Below, one piece after another: positions 1 to 12,924 of a stretch of 64,000 bases of DNA. A program made the translations under genes and the position numbers. This stretch comes from Nymphaea colorata. Taxonomy: Eukaryota; Streptophyta; Magnoliopsida; Nymphaeales; Nymphaeaceae. The stretch spans positions 9,269,205 through 9,333,204 of the forward strand of contig NC_045138.2 of NCBI RefSeq assembly GCF_008831285.2, read 5' to 3'. Below the pieces are notes generated by a model, which saw only the letters and a list, made by a program, of their open reading frames with translations, searched no databases and was not told the DNA's origin. Position 1 is the first letter of the stretch. The number at the start of each line of letters is the position of its first letter.

Positions 1-125
1 AACAAGTTTAACATTACTCATTAAATGCACAATATTACATATTATATAACAGGTTAACAATATATAATTATATACATATAATAGGTTGATGCAACACTAT
101 ATAACAAGTATAACAGACTGTACAT

Positions 126-130
<5 letters not shown>

Positions 131-156
<26 letters not shown>
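131..156. repeat. (TA)n microsatellite
   Basis: An uninterrupted TA run directly before the hAT-like element that starts at 159. The flanking 1-130 is AT-rich with short ATATAACA-type motifs and no visible gene. Confidence 0.9.
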
Positions 157-157
<1 letters not shown>

Positions 158-158
158 C

Positions 159-1143
159 CTATGTCACACGAGTACCTGCATGGTACGGGTACCGGTACGC
201 TCGTGGGTACGCCAATAATTCGGTCAACGCGTATCGGGTATGGTCAACGTACCCGGGTTTAAATCGGTCCACTTTTGGACTCAGTCAACTTTGAGCGAGT
301 CCAAAGATGTCCATTTTTTATTTTAACGATTTTAAGTTTTTAACTTTTAAAAATTACCTAACGTTAAATTGGTCGAAGAAAACCCTAAACCCCTTGACAT
401 CTTCCTTCTACCCATTTCACGAACGAGAGGAAGCATCTGGGGCGACCGGCGACTTGGGTGGACGAACGGTAGCGACCATCGAGTTGGGTGGACGAACGGC
501 GGTGACGTCGGACGGTATTTGCTTTCGTTTGCCGATTTCTTCTATTTTCTGTTAATGCGCTCTTCTTTCCATTTGTCTGGTGCCGGCAGACGTCTTTCCA
601 CCGTCGAGATCTTCACTTCTTAAAGCACGTAGTTCAGTTTTTCGTCATTTCCTCATCTGTCTTGGAGATGCTATAAATGCCGCCTCCGTTCCTGTTTTTT
701 CCTGTATAAGATTTGTTTTTATATTTATCTGACATTTTGGTATTGCTTGTTTTCTCATCGGTTGAGGCGGTTCTTTTATGTGTGTTATTTACAACATGTC
801 CAATACAAATTTTGTTTCCTTTTGTGTGTTATTTACAACGTGTTCAATTTTGGGAAATTTTGCCAAAGTTATTCTGTAAAAATCGTCACTGTTTGGGACT
901 TTGGGGATGTTTAGTGAGTTTTCACTGTAAATTCATGTTGTTCCTGTGGAATTAGATAATGCCTTTGTTTTGACTTTCAAAACAAAAGGGTGGCTAATAG
1001 TGACTGATTCAGTGATTCTGTAAAATCTTGACATATATATATGTGTGTGTACGGCCGTACCCCCGTACCCAAGTTTTTTGTAAATGATTCGTACTCGTAC
1101 CCGCACCGGCACCGGCACCGGTACCCATACCTATGTGACATAG
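159..1143. mobile_element. Non-autonomous hAT-like element with terminal inverted repeats
   Basis: The left end begins CTATGTCACA and the right end, read in reverse complement, begins with the same ten bases. Inside each end are GC-rich subterminal repeats of the type GGTACCGG and CCGGTGCCGG. The flanking 8-mers TATATAAC and CACATAAC agree at six of eight positions, as expected of an old 8-bp hAT target duplication. No transposase is encoded. The interior (about 365-620) is GC-rich and gene-like, and carries a 16-base motif TTGGGTGGACGAACGG twice, 30 bases apart. The superfamily call is inference from end structure and duplication length. Confidence 0.55.
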
Positions 1144-1349
1144 CACATAACATGTATTATAATATATATATGTATTACAATAATACATATTATTATATGA
1201 TATAACTATGTAATATAACCATACTAATGTATACATATAACAATACATAAAAATGTGTAATCAATACAAATAAAGTAGATAACAATATATACTCATTAAG
1301 AAACTTTAATTGAAAGGGAAGTGACTTTTCACTTTCCCATGGATTAGGC

Positions 1350-1383
1350 GTGTTGGCGCCTAGGCCAGCTTATGCGCCAACAC
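1350..1383. repeat. Perfect 10-bp hairpin in a GCCTAGG-rich repeat
   Basis: GTGTTGGCGC at 1350-1359 pairs with GCGCCAACAC at 1374-1383 around a 14-base loop. The neighbourhood (1340-1455) repeats GCCTAGG and GTGGACTTAGGCG motifs in both orientations, like the end of a miniature element. No second end was found. From 1144 to 2516 I see no coding exon. Confidence 0.5.
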
Positions 1384-2066
1384 ATATACCGTTGCCTAAA
1401 TGGTGGACTTAGGCGACAGGTGTGGACTCATGCTTAGTCCACGCCTAGACAAGTCCCTAACAACATAGCTTTAAACAATCGTTTTTGTTTTGTGCATTCC
1501 AAACCCATAATGGATATATATTGCTTACCGTCAGTGTCACAGATATCATGGTATTTTCAAAAATATCGTGACATAAACGTTAGAAAGGGGAGAAATGAAA
1601 AAAGCACAAAAAAATTGTGATATTTTGAAAATATCCGCCAAAAATATTTATCGTAATAAAATCACATTTTTTTCGCCACTTAATTTCTGTGCTGTTTATA
1701 TGTTCTTCCACTTTTTTAATTTCTAAAAACTGCACGTTATGAATTCTTTTGCTAAAAAAGGCCACAACATGTTAAAAGCAAAAAAACAAAGGGTATTTTT
1801 GGAACTGATTTATTTTAATGGCAAAAAGGGTACTTGATTATAACTTTTAGTGAATAGGGTTTATTATTAACTTTACCTTTCGTGTGAGAAGCGAGGGTTT
1901 GATAAGTGAGGAAGCTGTGTTTGGCGTGTGAGCGTTTGAGAAGTGATGAGTGATGACCTGCATTTTTGTCGGAACAGCTTTGTCAAAAAATACCCGAGAA
2001 AAAACGTCGCCGATAAAAACCCGAGAACGATATTTGTGACAATGCTTACCATAATGCCAGTTTATA

Positions 2067-2450
2067 GTTAGTGCAAAAGAAAAAATCCTGCAGTGATGTT
2101 TTCTAAACCATCTTGGTCACTCAGGTTATGAAACTCTACTATTTCCATGTGTGCATCATACCAGAAGTATGACCATCCTTTTATGTAAATGTGTACCTTC
2201 TCCAGTTGAATTGGTCTGCCAAAGTATATTACCATGTGTGTCATGCTGGAGGTATGAACCATTTTTATATAAATATATATATTTTTCTAATGAAATTGGT
2301 CTGATAAGGACTTTGATTTTCTGTGGTTAGTACAAAAAAGGCTGCTGGTTTTTTGAAGTGTTTTGGACATTTAGGTTGTGAAACGCTGTTACTACTATGT
2401 GTGGGTCATGTTGGAATCCTCACCTTTTTTTTTTGTACAACACACACTTT
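2067..2450. repeat. Degenerate tandem repeat in the RRP5 intron/5' flank
   Basis: Two diverged units of roughly 260 bases. Each has a TTAGT-CAAAA start, a GGTTRTGAAAC segment and a CATGTGTG...TCAT segment. A shorter internal echo is the CATGTGTG-TCAT-GTATGA segment at about 2140 and again near 2235. They lie just upstream of the first visible RRP5 exon and show no coding potential. Confidence 0.4.
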
Positions 2451-2516
2451 TATTCCTTCAAACTTCAACCAGTGGTAGTTATTAGAATGCATAATTTGGT
2501 TTTATCTGATGTGCAG

Positions 2517-5440
2517 CTCCTCCTCTAAGCGCTTTACAAAGTCTGATGACTTGTATCCTAACATGGAAGTAAAGGTGTGAAACATTTCTTTAGTAGTTGA
2601 TTTTTTTTGTCTGCTTTTTGAAGGTGTAAAACTATTATGTGAAGATGATTATTTATTCATATTATGCATTGCATGTATCTATTACATTGGTGATTAGAAG
2701 TATAACCTTATTCTGTGACTGAACTATTTTATACGGACATAGTGACAAAGCAGAAATATATTTTATTTCATGCTTAGATTATTAGATCCATATAGAAACT
2801 GAATGGTGTTCCCCCAGTTTTTTTTTTTGTGCCTCCTGTAGATTGGTTTAGAAAAGTTTTCTTCTTCCAGTTAATTCTTGTGGTCATATTTTTGCGAGAC
2901 CAAATCATAATGATCTTTCAACCCATCAAGTGTTGATGCATCGTGTGCTAGTCGTGGTTTTTGATGCCTTTGATTTTTAACACCTTGATATGATGTGCTT
3001 CAAGGTTCTTATTTGTGTAGGACTCAAAATGCCATGCATCGATTTATGTTTTCATTTGGAGCACCAAGGGCACACAAATCCACGTATATATTCATGTGTG
3101 TGTGTGTGAGAAAGTGCACATGCACATGTGTGTCCTATATATTGATTTGGTTATCCATCATACTCCAAATAGTTTATCTTTTAAAAAACCTAACTGCATG
3201 GATGAATGGAGAATGTTAAACATGATGGAATAAAACAAATCATGGAAATCTAGTGTTTACATCATATTTTATGCTGACAAAGTTAAGACATTAGCCTTAA
3301 AACCTTTATTGAATCTGATCAGTTCATCAGATTTTGGTTCTCTTTTTTTCCTTTTTGAAATTGTAGATTTCAATGTTCCACATTCATCCATCTATACATG
3401 ATGCGCCTAACAGAGGCCAGGGCAGATGATGAATTTGAGTTTAGGTAGATTAAACATTATAATCACCATGTCAGTTCTGTGACTAGATTGCTCAGTATAT
3501 TCTTTAGGTTTCCAGTTAGGAGTTAGGAAGATATTGAATTGTGATATCTGTTGTTCACAGTTATAGTTCTTATGTAACTTTAGTAGGTTATCTGTTGTTT
3601 TAGTCTGTATCACCTATAGGACGAAAATATGTATGATCATCCTTGCCTTGAGACTGTTCAATGATCTTTTTCTATGTCACATTTCTTTTGTACTAGGGTT
3701 ACGTAAAAGTTGTAACGGAAAAGGGATGCTTCATTACACTATCGCGGAAGATTGATGCAAGGATCCTTCTGTCTAATTTATCGGATGAATATATTGAAGC
3801 CCCTGAAAAAGGATTTCCTGTTGGGAAATTAGTACATGGAAGGTAAGTTTCTCAATAGTCTGATGACTTGATAAAAAAAAGTTTCTGACAGTAATGTTAA
3901 TTTCGGTTTACTAGGGTCCTTTCTGTGGAGCCATTGTCCAAGAGGGTTGATGTATCTTTGAGAACAAAACTACCAAGGGTAACACCAGATATTAATATTA
4001 TTGACATGCAAAGTTTTAAGGCTGGAAATATCATCTCTGGCAAGATAAGGAGGGTTGAACCATATGGTTTATTCATCACAATTGACCATACCAATACGGT
4101 ATGTTTTGTTCTAGTCTCTCTCTCTTTCTCTCTTATTTCTTTTACCAGCAATTCACATTCCACATTCTTGATTAGGTTGGTCTGTGCCATGTATCTGAGG
4201 TTCCTGATGAACATAGAGATAGTCTAGAGGCCAGATATTGTGCAGGAGAGAAAGTTATGGCAAAAATTTTGAAGGTAAAAGTTTTCAGTTGTATTTCCTT
4301 GAGTCAAGATAGTTGTGTCCATTGGTAATGCTTTCACTGAAAGAACCCTATGGTCATGTACCAGTACTGCATATGGCTTGGCTTTGAAATAACCAATGGT
4401 TTACCAGTTCAAATTAGCTGTCTCAGGTTTTTTAAGGCTGATGATAACAAACCTACTGCTGGTTTGGTGGACCCGGTGGGCCAGAACCACCATTGTTTTG
4501 TCTTCACTTCTCCCCATCTGGCCTGTCATGCTGTTTCAGGTCCAATACAGCCGAATCTAACTGTGATCGGCTTGAATTCTTATTTATGAAAAAAAATGTT
4601 GGTAAGGTTTTTTCCTTATGTGCATCTTATTTTGTTTCCTGATATGTGAGCTTGTCCTACCTTACAACCAGATAAATGTTGAACAAGGCAGAGTATCTCT
4701 TGGAATGAAGACTTCTTGCCTAGGTGGCCATCATACCATTACACCGAAAGCTAATGGCATTGGAAAAAAGATTGCTGATAATGCTGCAGCTAATGATGTT
4801 TCTAATATCTTTATGGAAAAGAATGGCAGTATGACTGCTGATGAAGTGGCTGTAGATGACAATGTAACCAATGATCTGTTGATTCCTTCTCAAATCAAGT
4901 CAAGGGCTTCGGTTCTCCCACTTGAAGTCACTTTTGATGATGAGGAACTTGGCTTGGGGCATCAAGTAGTTGACTTTGATGACTCCGGCATCACCAAAAC
5001 AGTTGCAGAAAGCTGTGCAGCTGAAAAGAGACGTTTGAAGAGAAAAGCCAAAGTAGAGAGGTTGCCTTATTTTCTGTATTTGAATAATTTAAAACATAAT
5101 GTTAGCTGCATGTATCAACCTATGGTCACTTTTCTTTTTAACTAAATGATATTTCTATCTTTTTCAGAGAGCTTCAAATTAAGGCTGCTGAGGATAAGCT
5201 TCTTAATGAAGATGCAGCTCCTACAAGTGTTGATGACTTTGAAAAACTAGTTAGGAGCTCTCCTAATAGCAGTTACTTATGGATTAAGTACATGGCTTTT
5301 ATGCTATCACTTCGTGATGTCCCAAAGGCTAGATCTGTTGCAGAGCGGTATGTTGTAGGTTTATGGTATCTTATCACACCCTGTCAGTTTAAACTTTTAA
5401 GGGTGCTGGTGCAATATGATTTGAATAGGCTGATTTTATA

Positions 5441-5519
<79 letters not shown>

Positions 5520-6749
5520 TGGCTATTTCAATATAAAAACCGAAATTACTAATTGTTATTCTGAAAAAACAGAAAAACATGCATCATCTATTAGGATAAG
5601 TTAATGCATCCGTGATTTAAGGCTCATTTAGCAACACCTCTCTCGACTTAAGGTTTAGTAAGTTTAGCCTCATTTTATCTTCGCTGGGTTCATCCTTATT
5701 TCTTTCTTTTATTTGTCTTCCCTCTTGCAAGTGCTTTGGCAACAATAAACATGAGAGTGGAAGGAGAAAAGCTGAACGTATGGATCGCATATCTCAATTT
5801 AGAGAATGAATATGGCATTCCTCGCAAAGTATGAGATGTGCATACACCTTATCTTTTTCCGTTTTCCTGCCTTAAGTATACTTTCTTATGCATTGTCTTT
5901 TATTCAGGAAGCTGTTGAGAAGATTTTTGAGAGGGCATGCCAGTCTTGTGATTCCAAAAAGTTGCATTTGGCTTTGTTAGGGACATATGAAAGAACTGGG
6001 CAACAAGAGTTGGCAAATGAGCTTCTAAATGGAATGACAAAGAAATTCCGGACTTCATGCAAGGTAGTCTTAAATTCTCTTCTTTCCTCTTCTCATCAAT
6101 GTATGTGTGAAGGGCCTAATCTTTTGGTGAACCATTAGGTCTGGTTGAGATATATAGAGACCCTCTTGAAGCAGGGCAAAGGTGAAGCTCAGGCTGTTGT
6201 AAATCGTGCAATTTTAAGTCTTGGCCAGTGGAAGCACATCAAATTTATCTCGCAGGCTGCTATGCTTGAATTCAAGCATGGTTTACCTGATAGAGGCCGT
6301 TCAATGTTTGAGAAAATTTTGAGAACATATCCAAAGCGAATTGACCTGTGGAATGTATATCTTGATCATGTACGTAAATAATTTTTGTTTCATAAGCTAT
6401 GTCATGCGCTATCTATGTCCATTTTGATGGCATTATTACTTCTTCTGCCTTTGTTTTTCTACTAGGAGATACGCTTGAAAGATCAAGAACTAATACGGGC
6501 ACTGTTTGAGAGAGCAACCAGTTTGAGTCTTCCTCCAAAGAAGATGAAGGTCTTTAATATGTAGTCTTGGGAGTACAAAGAAGTATGTACTCGTCATTAT
6601 TAACTTATTGACTTTTTTCTCTGTTCTGATGATTGCAGTCTCTTTTTAAGAAGTACCTTTGCTATGAGAAATCTTGCGGCGATGAAGAACGGGTAGAATA
6701 TGTGAAGAGGAAGGCCATGGAATATGTTGAGAGTGCCACTGGTCCTTGA
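2517..6749 (+). CDS. RRP5: rRNA biogenesis protein RRP5 homologue, C-terminal exons
   Basis: RRP5 (PDCD11 in animals) is a nucleolar scaffold that binds pre-rRNA through S1 domains and contacts assembly factors through C-terminal HAT/TPR-like helices; it is needed for 18S and 5.8S rRNA processing. Visible exons: 2517-2574, 3697-3842, 3915-4098, 4176-4274, 4672-5060, 5168-5347, 5732-5828, 5908-6063, 6139-6369, 6466-6549 and 6639-6749 (TGA). Phases are consistent, all introns are GT-AG, and the exons give about 577 codons without a stop. They encode the end of one S1 domain (GYVKVV, KGCFITLSRK), another S1 domain (FKAGNIISGKIRRVEPYGLF, VGLCHVSEVPDE), an acidic/basic linker in the 389-bp exon, then HAT repeats (FEKLVRSSPNSSYLWIKYMA, CKVWLRYIE, DRGRSMFEK, YPKRIDLWNVYLD). 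The protein ends with the family tail DEERVEYVKRKAMEYVESA. The N-terminal two thirds are not in the window. No lesion is visible, so this part looks functional. Confidence 0.93.
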
Positions 6750-9429
6750 CAGGGTTTTACCGCTTTGAGTTCAGGAGCACCCCGTGTGATTACGTCTGTG
6801 GTCCTTATTTTTTCTTGATTATCTCATTCACCTATGCCTGCTCATTTTAAGAGGTATGCCTATTTTATCATGGTAAATTGGTCATGTCTTTTTTATGGAA
6901 TGCATTCCTACCTCCTCCAGTAATTAGTCTTAGGATAGGATTCAAATTATTTTCCATAGAAGCATGAGAATTATTATGATCTATGATGCTCTTTGTGTCT
7001 TCCTAACCATCGTTCTTTGTTATATGCTTGTGAATCAGATCTCCGATTTTGTCTAGCTTAGGTGCATGTAGAAGTTTAGTGTATCATGTGAAGGTTCCAA
7101 GTGTTGGGTCTACGACCAATGGCTCTGATGGCTGCAGAGCCGTGGATGCTGAATCCTTCATTGTAAGAAGCAACGGTATTAAACTCAATGAATTGTTTAG
7201 TCATGCATTCACCCATAAGCAGCTAAATGGACTGTTTTCTTAGATTCCTTCCCATGCTGAGATCACGTTTGGGAAGGCCAACCTGAAAAATATCAGGCTG
7301 GCCTCAAACATTAGTATGGGCCTAGTTGAGCCTCTGATAAGCAATTTTAAAGGGTGTGAGGAAGTGTCTCTGTTGAGAGAGAGAGAGAGAGATAGGGGCT
7401 TTTTAGTTTGTCTTTTTCTTATGGAAGTTTTGTTTTCTCCAGTCTTGACCGGTTACCTGAAAAGGAGTTGATATGGACAATTGCGGAGATGTTGACTGAG
7501 TCTGTCATCGAATGCCTAGCAAACATCTACAGACTACAGAGAAATGAGGTCAAAATGCAAGAGGGGTATATGACTCCGTTGAAGGATTAAAAAATGTAAA
7601 TTTGCAACTGATATTTTTATTTTCTATGTTTACACCAGTAAGTTGATTTCCTGTTTCTTAGCTGATATTTTTATTTTCTATGTTTACACCAGAAACTATA
7701 TGTAAAATTTTACAAGCTCAAGGTGAATTGTTCTAGTACGGAAACCACGACCTTTCTTGTAAATTGTTTCACAACTTATATCATTATACGAGGATTTAAA
7801 AATTCAAACGTCTACGTTTAAGTGGATTGATGAGTTTGATGATCCTCTTTCTGATGTGTATTTGCACATATTACTGTTGAAATGCCCATTGTTACTCAGT
7901 GCTTACCCTCTAGTACTGGGCGGCACTTTAGGGATGGAGTTTGGTTTCTCACTAAGTTGACGAATGCTTCCTCACAAGGCTTTCTCTCTCTCTCCCTCTT
8001 TCTATATTTATGTGCTTTTAACAAATAAATCTTTTATCGTCTGTCACATGACCTTTTTTTTTTTTTTCCTTTTGAAAACCTTTACAGCTGGCAGTCTTTG
8101 TGAGAGAAAGATTAGCATCAATCAACCGTAATTTTTACAATGAAGAGATAAAGGCTGCGGTAAAGCCTTATAAGTAACATGAATGTAAAATAACAAAAAG
8201 TTTAAGGGCAGCTTTGATCTTACATGATACATGGATGGTGTCTGGTTTTTTTTAAATAAGGTTTTACATGTAGTGGCAGTCCACTTTAATATGTGTTGTT
8301 TTTTCATGAAAAATGATATTGTTTGTAATGTAGGTGGTTCTATTGATACAGTACATCATCATAAGAAGAGAAAATGACACACTTAAGCTAATTAGCATGG
8401 AGTTAGTTCAAATCATTTAGGCAACCACTTGAACCATAGCTTTATACTCAAGACTGTGTATCAGATCTAGGCACCATGCATTGTTTTTTTATTTTGGAGG
8501 ATATAATGTTGTCTTTCACAAATAAACGTGGTATACTTATTGTTCGAATCTTGCATAGTTTGCATCATTGTAGACTTCCACTTCCAATGAATTACTATTT
8601 GTAAACAAAAGTCCTCTACGTGCAGATGATTTCAAATATTTGATTATCATTAATGCTATATTTTAGTGAACTTTCTTGGGCTTTTTCATGAACTTAACTT
8701 CTATCTATTGTAGAGCTAATGTTTGGTCTTATCATGGTCATTTAGTGGAGCTTACCAATGAGAGATCTGTATGACTGTGGATCTATTAATTTTGATAGGT
8801 CATTATAGGTCATTATGAAGATGTGTGTGTAAATTCATAGACATAATGAGCGGTTTAGCTTTTAGCATCTCGTTATCCTACAACAAATCAATAACATATT
8901 TTCATTAGGATAGTTACCAAGAAATATCATAGTTGAAGAACATTGTATTAGAAATTTTTTATGAAAGTTGCCAACATAGACTGCTAAAATGGTTATACCT
9001 CAGAATTCTTCTTGATAAACAAAAAATTATCAAGAGGGGATCTCTTAAATCCACACTTTAAGACCACTTCAAAAAAAATTGTGGAACCACACACGATGAC
9101 TTTGCTTGAGTTCATATATAACATTCATTAGTTTGCACACTATTCCACGTTCCACCTATTGTTTAACATTAGGTGGCTATGCATATAGACAATTTTATTG
9201 AGATCATCATAAAAAAATGCATTATTTGCGATACATGTGCTAGTCATGATATATAACCATTGAGATGGAAAAATGAATTGTTTCCAACTGTACTATAGGA
9301 AAAAAATGTTGCAAAGGAATCAAAACCATATGTTTAAGTGTAGCCCTTGGTAATTGACTTAGCTCTGTATCCTTTCATAAAACCATAATAATAATATTTC
9401 ACTTTGAATACTCATTTAGAGTTAACAAT
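6750..9429. other. 3' region of RRP5 and intergenic sequence, no supported gene
   Basis: Contains the presumable RRP5 3' UTR and AT-rich spacer. A 31-base segment beginning CTGATATTTTTATTTTC occurs twice at 7608-7638 and 7662-7692. A 60-codon open frame at 7408-7590 matches no family I recognise and may be chance. Nothing else stands out. Confidence 0.5.
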
Positions 9430-10290
9430 ATTACAATCAACAGTAGTATCAACTAGTTCCTAGGTGCCTCATTGGATGAAGACATCCATCTCATCTTGCA
9501 TAGTTCGTCTCCACTTAGTATCTAATACAGCCTGTTGATAACAAGTGAGAACTGTATTGGTTGTTAGGGCATGAAAAAACTATTGCATACTATAACAACA
9601 TAGTCAATAGATACAAATTGAGATATGAGATGCAAAGCAAATTATTGATTGCCTTTGTGAAGAGCAATAAGTCTTGACAGATATTCAAAATATGTGTAGT
9701 GGGCTTAGGTAGACTAGGCACAGTCACCTTAGATGTACTTATCTCTTGAGAATAGGTTAGAGGATGATCATGAGAGGGGTCCTGTCGACATGTGTAGAGT
9801 TGTAGAGGATCAAGAAAATTGGTGACACGAGAAGAAGACTCACATGAGAATGACTCCAATGGGATTGCAGAGATAGGTAATGCGTCAAATGATTGTACTA
9901 TTAGTAGAAGTAGGAGAGGAATTGTAATAAAATTGAGACTCAAAGAATATTCTTTTTGAGTTGATGGACCAAAACATATGTAACCTTTACGATTTTTAGA
10001 ATAGTCAATAGAGATATACTAAATTGCTTGAGCAGCCAATTTATCATGTGTAGGTCCAAAAATGTAAACAAAGCACGTGCATCCAAGCACTTTAAGAGCA
10101 ACTGAAAACAAGGGTCGATAAGGGTATATAAGTTTAATAGGAACCTGGTTGTCAATAGAAAGTGAGAGTTAATATTTGACAAAGTAACAAACAGTGACAA
10201 TCACATATCTCAAAAAATATGCACCTAAATTAGTATGAAGTATTAGAGAACAAGCCACATTTAAAAATTGGTGATATTTTCACTCATTTT
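9430..10290 (-). pseudogene. Decayed Ty1-copia pol fragment (integrase end to RT start)
   Basis: Read on the minus strand from 10290 to 9430, broken frames resemble a plant Copia polyprotein. First comes the integrase C-terminal part (VLGCTCFVYIFGPTHDKLAA, then a stop, then SKNRKGYICFGPST). A Ser/Pro-rich spacer follows, and then the conserved entry to the reverse transcriptase, near DTKWRRTMQDEMD and ELVD. There are several stops and frameshifts. No catalytic RT motif and no LTRs directly bound it. It may belong with the LTR-like sequence at 12.4-12.9 kb, which has the same orientation, but that link is only inferred. Confidence 0.75.
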
Positions 10291-10559
10291 ATTTTATGTA
10301 TGGGGGCATGTAAACTGTGGAGAAATGTCATTTTTAAAGTAAAATTTCATTAAGGTGGATGAATTTTTTTAATAAAAATATGGATTGGGTTTTATTTCAA
10401 TAATAATGTTATAGAGAGTACATATGACTTCAACTTTTTTTTAAGAGAAAAACCCAAGTATAGAGAGTACATATGACAAAACAATATCAAAATCTAGACT
10501 TACTAGTAATTCGATTGGGATCCCACACATCAACATGAAGAAGATCAAATAGCATGCAA

Positions 10560-11060
10560 TCAAATTGACATGTATAGTGGTGCCACACATAGGATCGCCC
10601 AACGAATCAGTCTATAATCAATGGGACTCGCGTGCATGGTAGTGTCACATATAGTATCGCTCGACGATTCACTAAAGAATCAAAGAGTTGCGATTATTTG
10701 GCGTCACACAGAGATCGCTCGACAATTCATACAAAATCAAAATGTTTAAAATTTTTATAACCAATTCAAAAAACTTCAAGATTGTTTAATGAGTTAGTTG
10801 TTTGTCACACAAAGAACCACACCAAAATAAACGGGTTTGGCGTGCATATTGGTGTCACACATAGTATCACACAAAGAACCACAACAAAATCAATAGCATT
10901 GAATAGTGCAATAGATGCATACAGACCGCACTTTGCATTGTGCTATTTTTATAGTTATTAGTTGTTTGCAAACAACCAAAATAAAAAGATTTGTCATGCA
11001 TATTGGTGTCACACAGTGTTGCTCAAAGAACCACAACATAATCAATTGCTTTTGATTGTA
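10560..11060. repeat. Degenerate tandem array, GTGTCACACATAGTATCGC type
   Basis: A core of the form GTGYCACAYATAG-ATCGCYCGACRAATCA followed by AAATCAA recurs with drift near 10575, 10645, 10703, 10803, 10851 and 11005. Spacing is irregular (about 50-150 bases). Later units replace the ATCGCTCGAC half with AAAGAACCACA. No open frame runs through it. Confidence 0.55.
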
Positions 11061-12429
11061 TAATGGATGCATACATAGTACCGTACAAATAAATGCTATA
11101 TTCACATTAGATATTGTTCATTCTGCTGATATAAATATATACTTTTCTCACATTTACCCTATGATCCTTTCTTCATGTACATTCATGTTTTCTCCTGTTC
11201 CTTAACCGCCTTTGATTTCACATAAGCCACAATATCCAAACAAATCTGCTTTTGAAAATGCGGTACATAATCCTATCAAGAGACAACATAATAGTGTTTT
11301 GTTCCACTATACCCAATTGTTTGACTCTAACACAAGGTAGGGAGGATGATCCATAGAAAATAAAGTAAAACAATGTTATAGTGACCACATACATAATTTA
11401 GTTGTTATGTTTATCAATCACATGGCCACAGACAAATTCAAATGTCCTGAAAAGGTTTGGGCTGCAGCGAATCATCATTTTAATAAGTGGAAAACTAGAG
11501 CCAAAGGGCGACGGGCAGACTGCACTTTATACAATACAACAACACATGATATATACATGAACATAGCAGATGATATATATGTGAATAACAGACAAATTCA
11601 GAAGCCACATACCATGATGAATAGACTGAGTAGCAGCACATATAATTCTCAAATTATTGTTGTATCAACTCTAATGCATTGTGTACAACCTGTAAGAAGT
11701 TTTAAGTGTTGGAAGAAGTTGAGGACGAACAATTTTGAGAATGTGTACAACATTACTGATCCATTTGTTGGGGCTCAGCTCATTTCAATTTGTTGTATCT
11801 GATCCCTTAATAAAGTCTGATCGAACCTTTTCTATTTCAATTAATGGCAGTCTGCTTTGCCATCGCACCAGTAGAAAAAACAACCTCGTCCGTCCACAAT
11901 AGAGATGAACTTTGTGAAACATACGACATTAATTATAAACAACGTAAAAACCAATGTTTTGCATTCAAAACTATCATGCCTTCTCTCATCAAGATGGTGA
12001 ACCGTGAGGAGTGATGATGTAAACCTGCAATCGACAATTGAACGAATCATATGCGGACATACTTTACTGACGTATATTGGAGCTCCATCTTCATTTAATG
12101 GTAGTCTACCTTAGCTTCACACATTAAATGTCAAAGCAATCGGATGTACATGCGATCATAAAATGAAAAGTATGACAGAAATAAGCATGATCACGTGAAA
12201 TGGTCAAATGAGGGCAACATGCGGTGATCTCAAGAGGGACACAGTTTCTCGACTGCTTACATGCGTGAAGACTGTGTTCGTAGACCGGGTTTGTGTCCAA
12301 TAGATTGGGTTCATGTCCAATAGTGGCTTGCCTAGAGCACAACTAGTTAGTGTCATTGCATCTTCACTCTTATTAGTTATTACCAATAAAAAGTAAACCA
12401 GTTAATGGCTCCTCGTGGTTGTAATATAC
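11061..12429. other. AT-rich intergenic stretch without a supported gene
   Basis: A 131-codon plus-strand open frame at 11407-11802 has no recognisable domain, no splice context and no paralogue in the window, so I do not call it a gene. If the minus-strand LTR at 12.7 kb belongs to the pol fragment at 9.4-10.3 kb, this stretch would be its degraded gag region. Confidence 0.4.
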
Positions 12430-12872
12430 AACCCAATATGTGCACATGAAGCTTGAGCAGGTGGCCCTACAAGTGGTGGTGAGCGACAAAGTGAGAAGGA
12501 AAACTGTTGGTTTCTTTGCAGCGGAATGGTGTCTGACGTTTGCCGATCGACTCTCTTCTGTGCAGCAGGTTCACCACCAGCAGCGACTGAAGCATGCACA
12601 AGACCTGTGAGCAAGAGAGGAAAAAAGCAAGAGAGCAATTGATTTTCGGGTTTGCTTCTATGAGGCTCTGATTTAGGGCGATCGACATGTAACCGTAGAT
12701 CAAAGAATAGCTGGGCATATATAGTGCCACCTCATAAGTTTTCCCTTAGCCCAGCAAGCGGTTACAGTGAGTGAGAGATTTTAGGAGAAAATTAAAGCTC
12801 GTAACTGCAAGTGAGCCCCCTTGCAGTTACGAGATGAATGATAGGGCTCAGGGCCACTATCCATATCCAACA
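12430..12872 (-). mobile_element. Minus-strand LTR-like end with primer-site-like motif
   Basis: On the minus strand a polypurine-like AAGTGGGAGA is followed at once by TGTTGGATATGG at 12872, the usual start of a plant Copia LTR. About 150 bases on, near 12720, is a TATATA box. Near 12665 an ATCAGAGCC motif resembles the initiator tRNA-Met primer site TGGTATCAGAGC with its first bases changed. The LTR would be only about 190 bases, with leader following to 12430. A perfect 14-bp hairpin sits inside it. The end of the element cannot be fixed. Confidence 0.4.
12798..12833. repeat. Perfect 14-bp hairpin in the LTR-like sequence
   Basis: CTCGTAACTGCAAG (12798-12811) pairs exactly with CTTGCAGTTACGAG (12820-12833) around an 8-base loop. 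In RNA of either strand this is a very stable stem. Confidence 0.85.
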
Positions 12873-12924
12873 TCTCCCACTTCGTTATGAGACCGTCAGT
12901 TTGCTTCCACTATATGTGGTTTTT

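Noticed and set aside
1541-1640. TATTTTCAAAAATATC and inverse near 1615 as a structured RNA
   Set aside because: Short AT-rich imperfect match, expected by chance in this composition.
7408-7590. 60-codon frame downstream of RRP5 as a small gene
   Set aside because: No family match and no support beyond the open frame; kept only as a remark.
11407-11802. 131-codon plus-strand frame as a host gene
   Set aside because: No domain, no splice signals in context, no paralogue; length is possible by chance.
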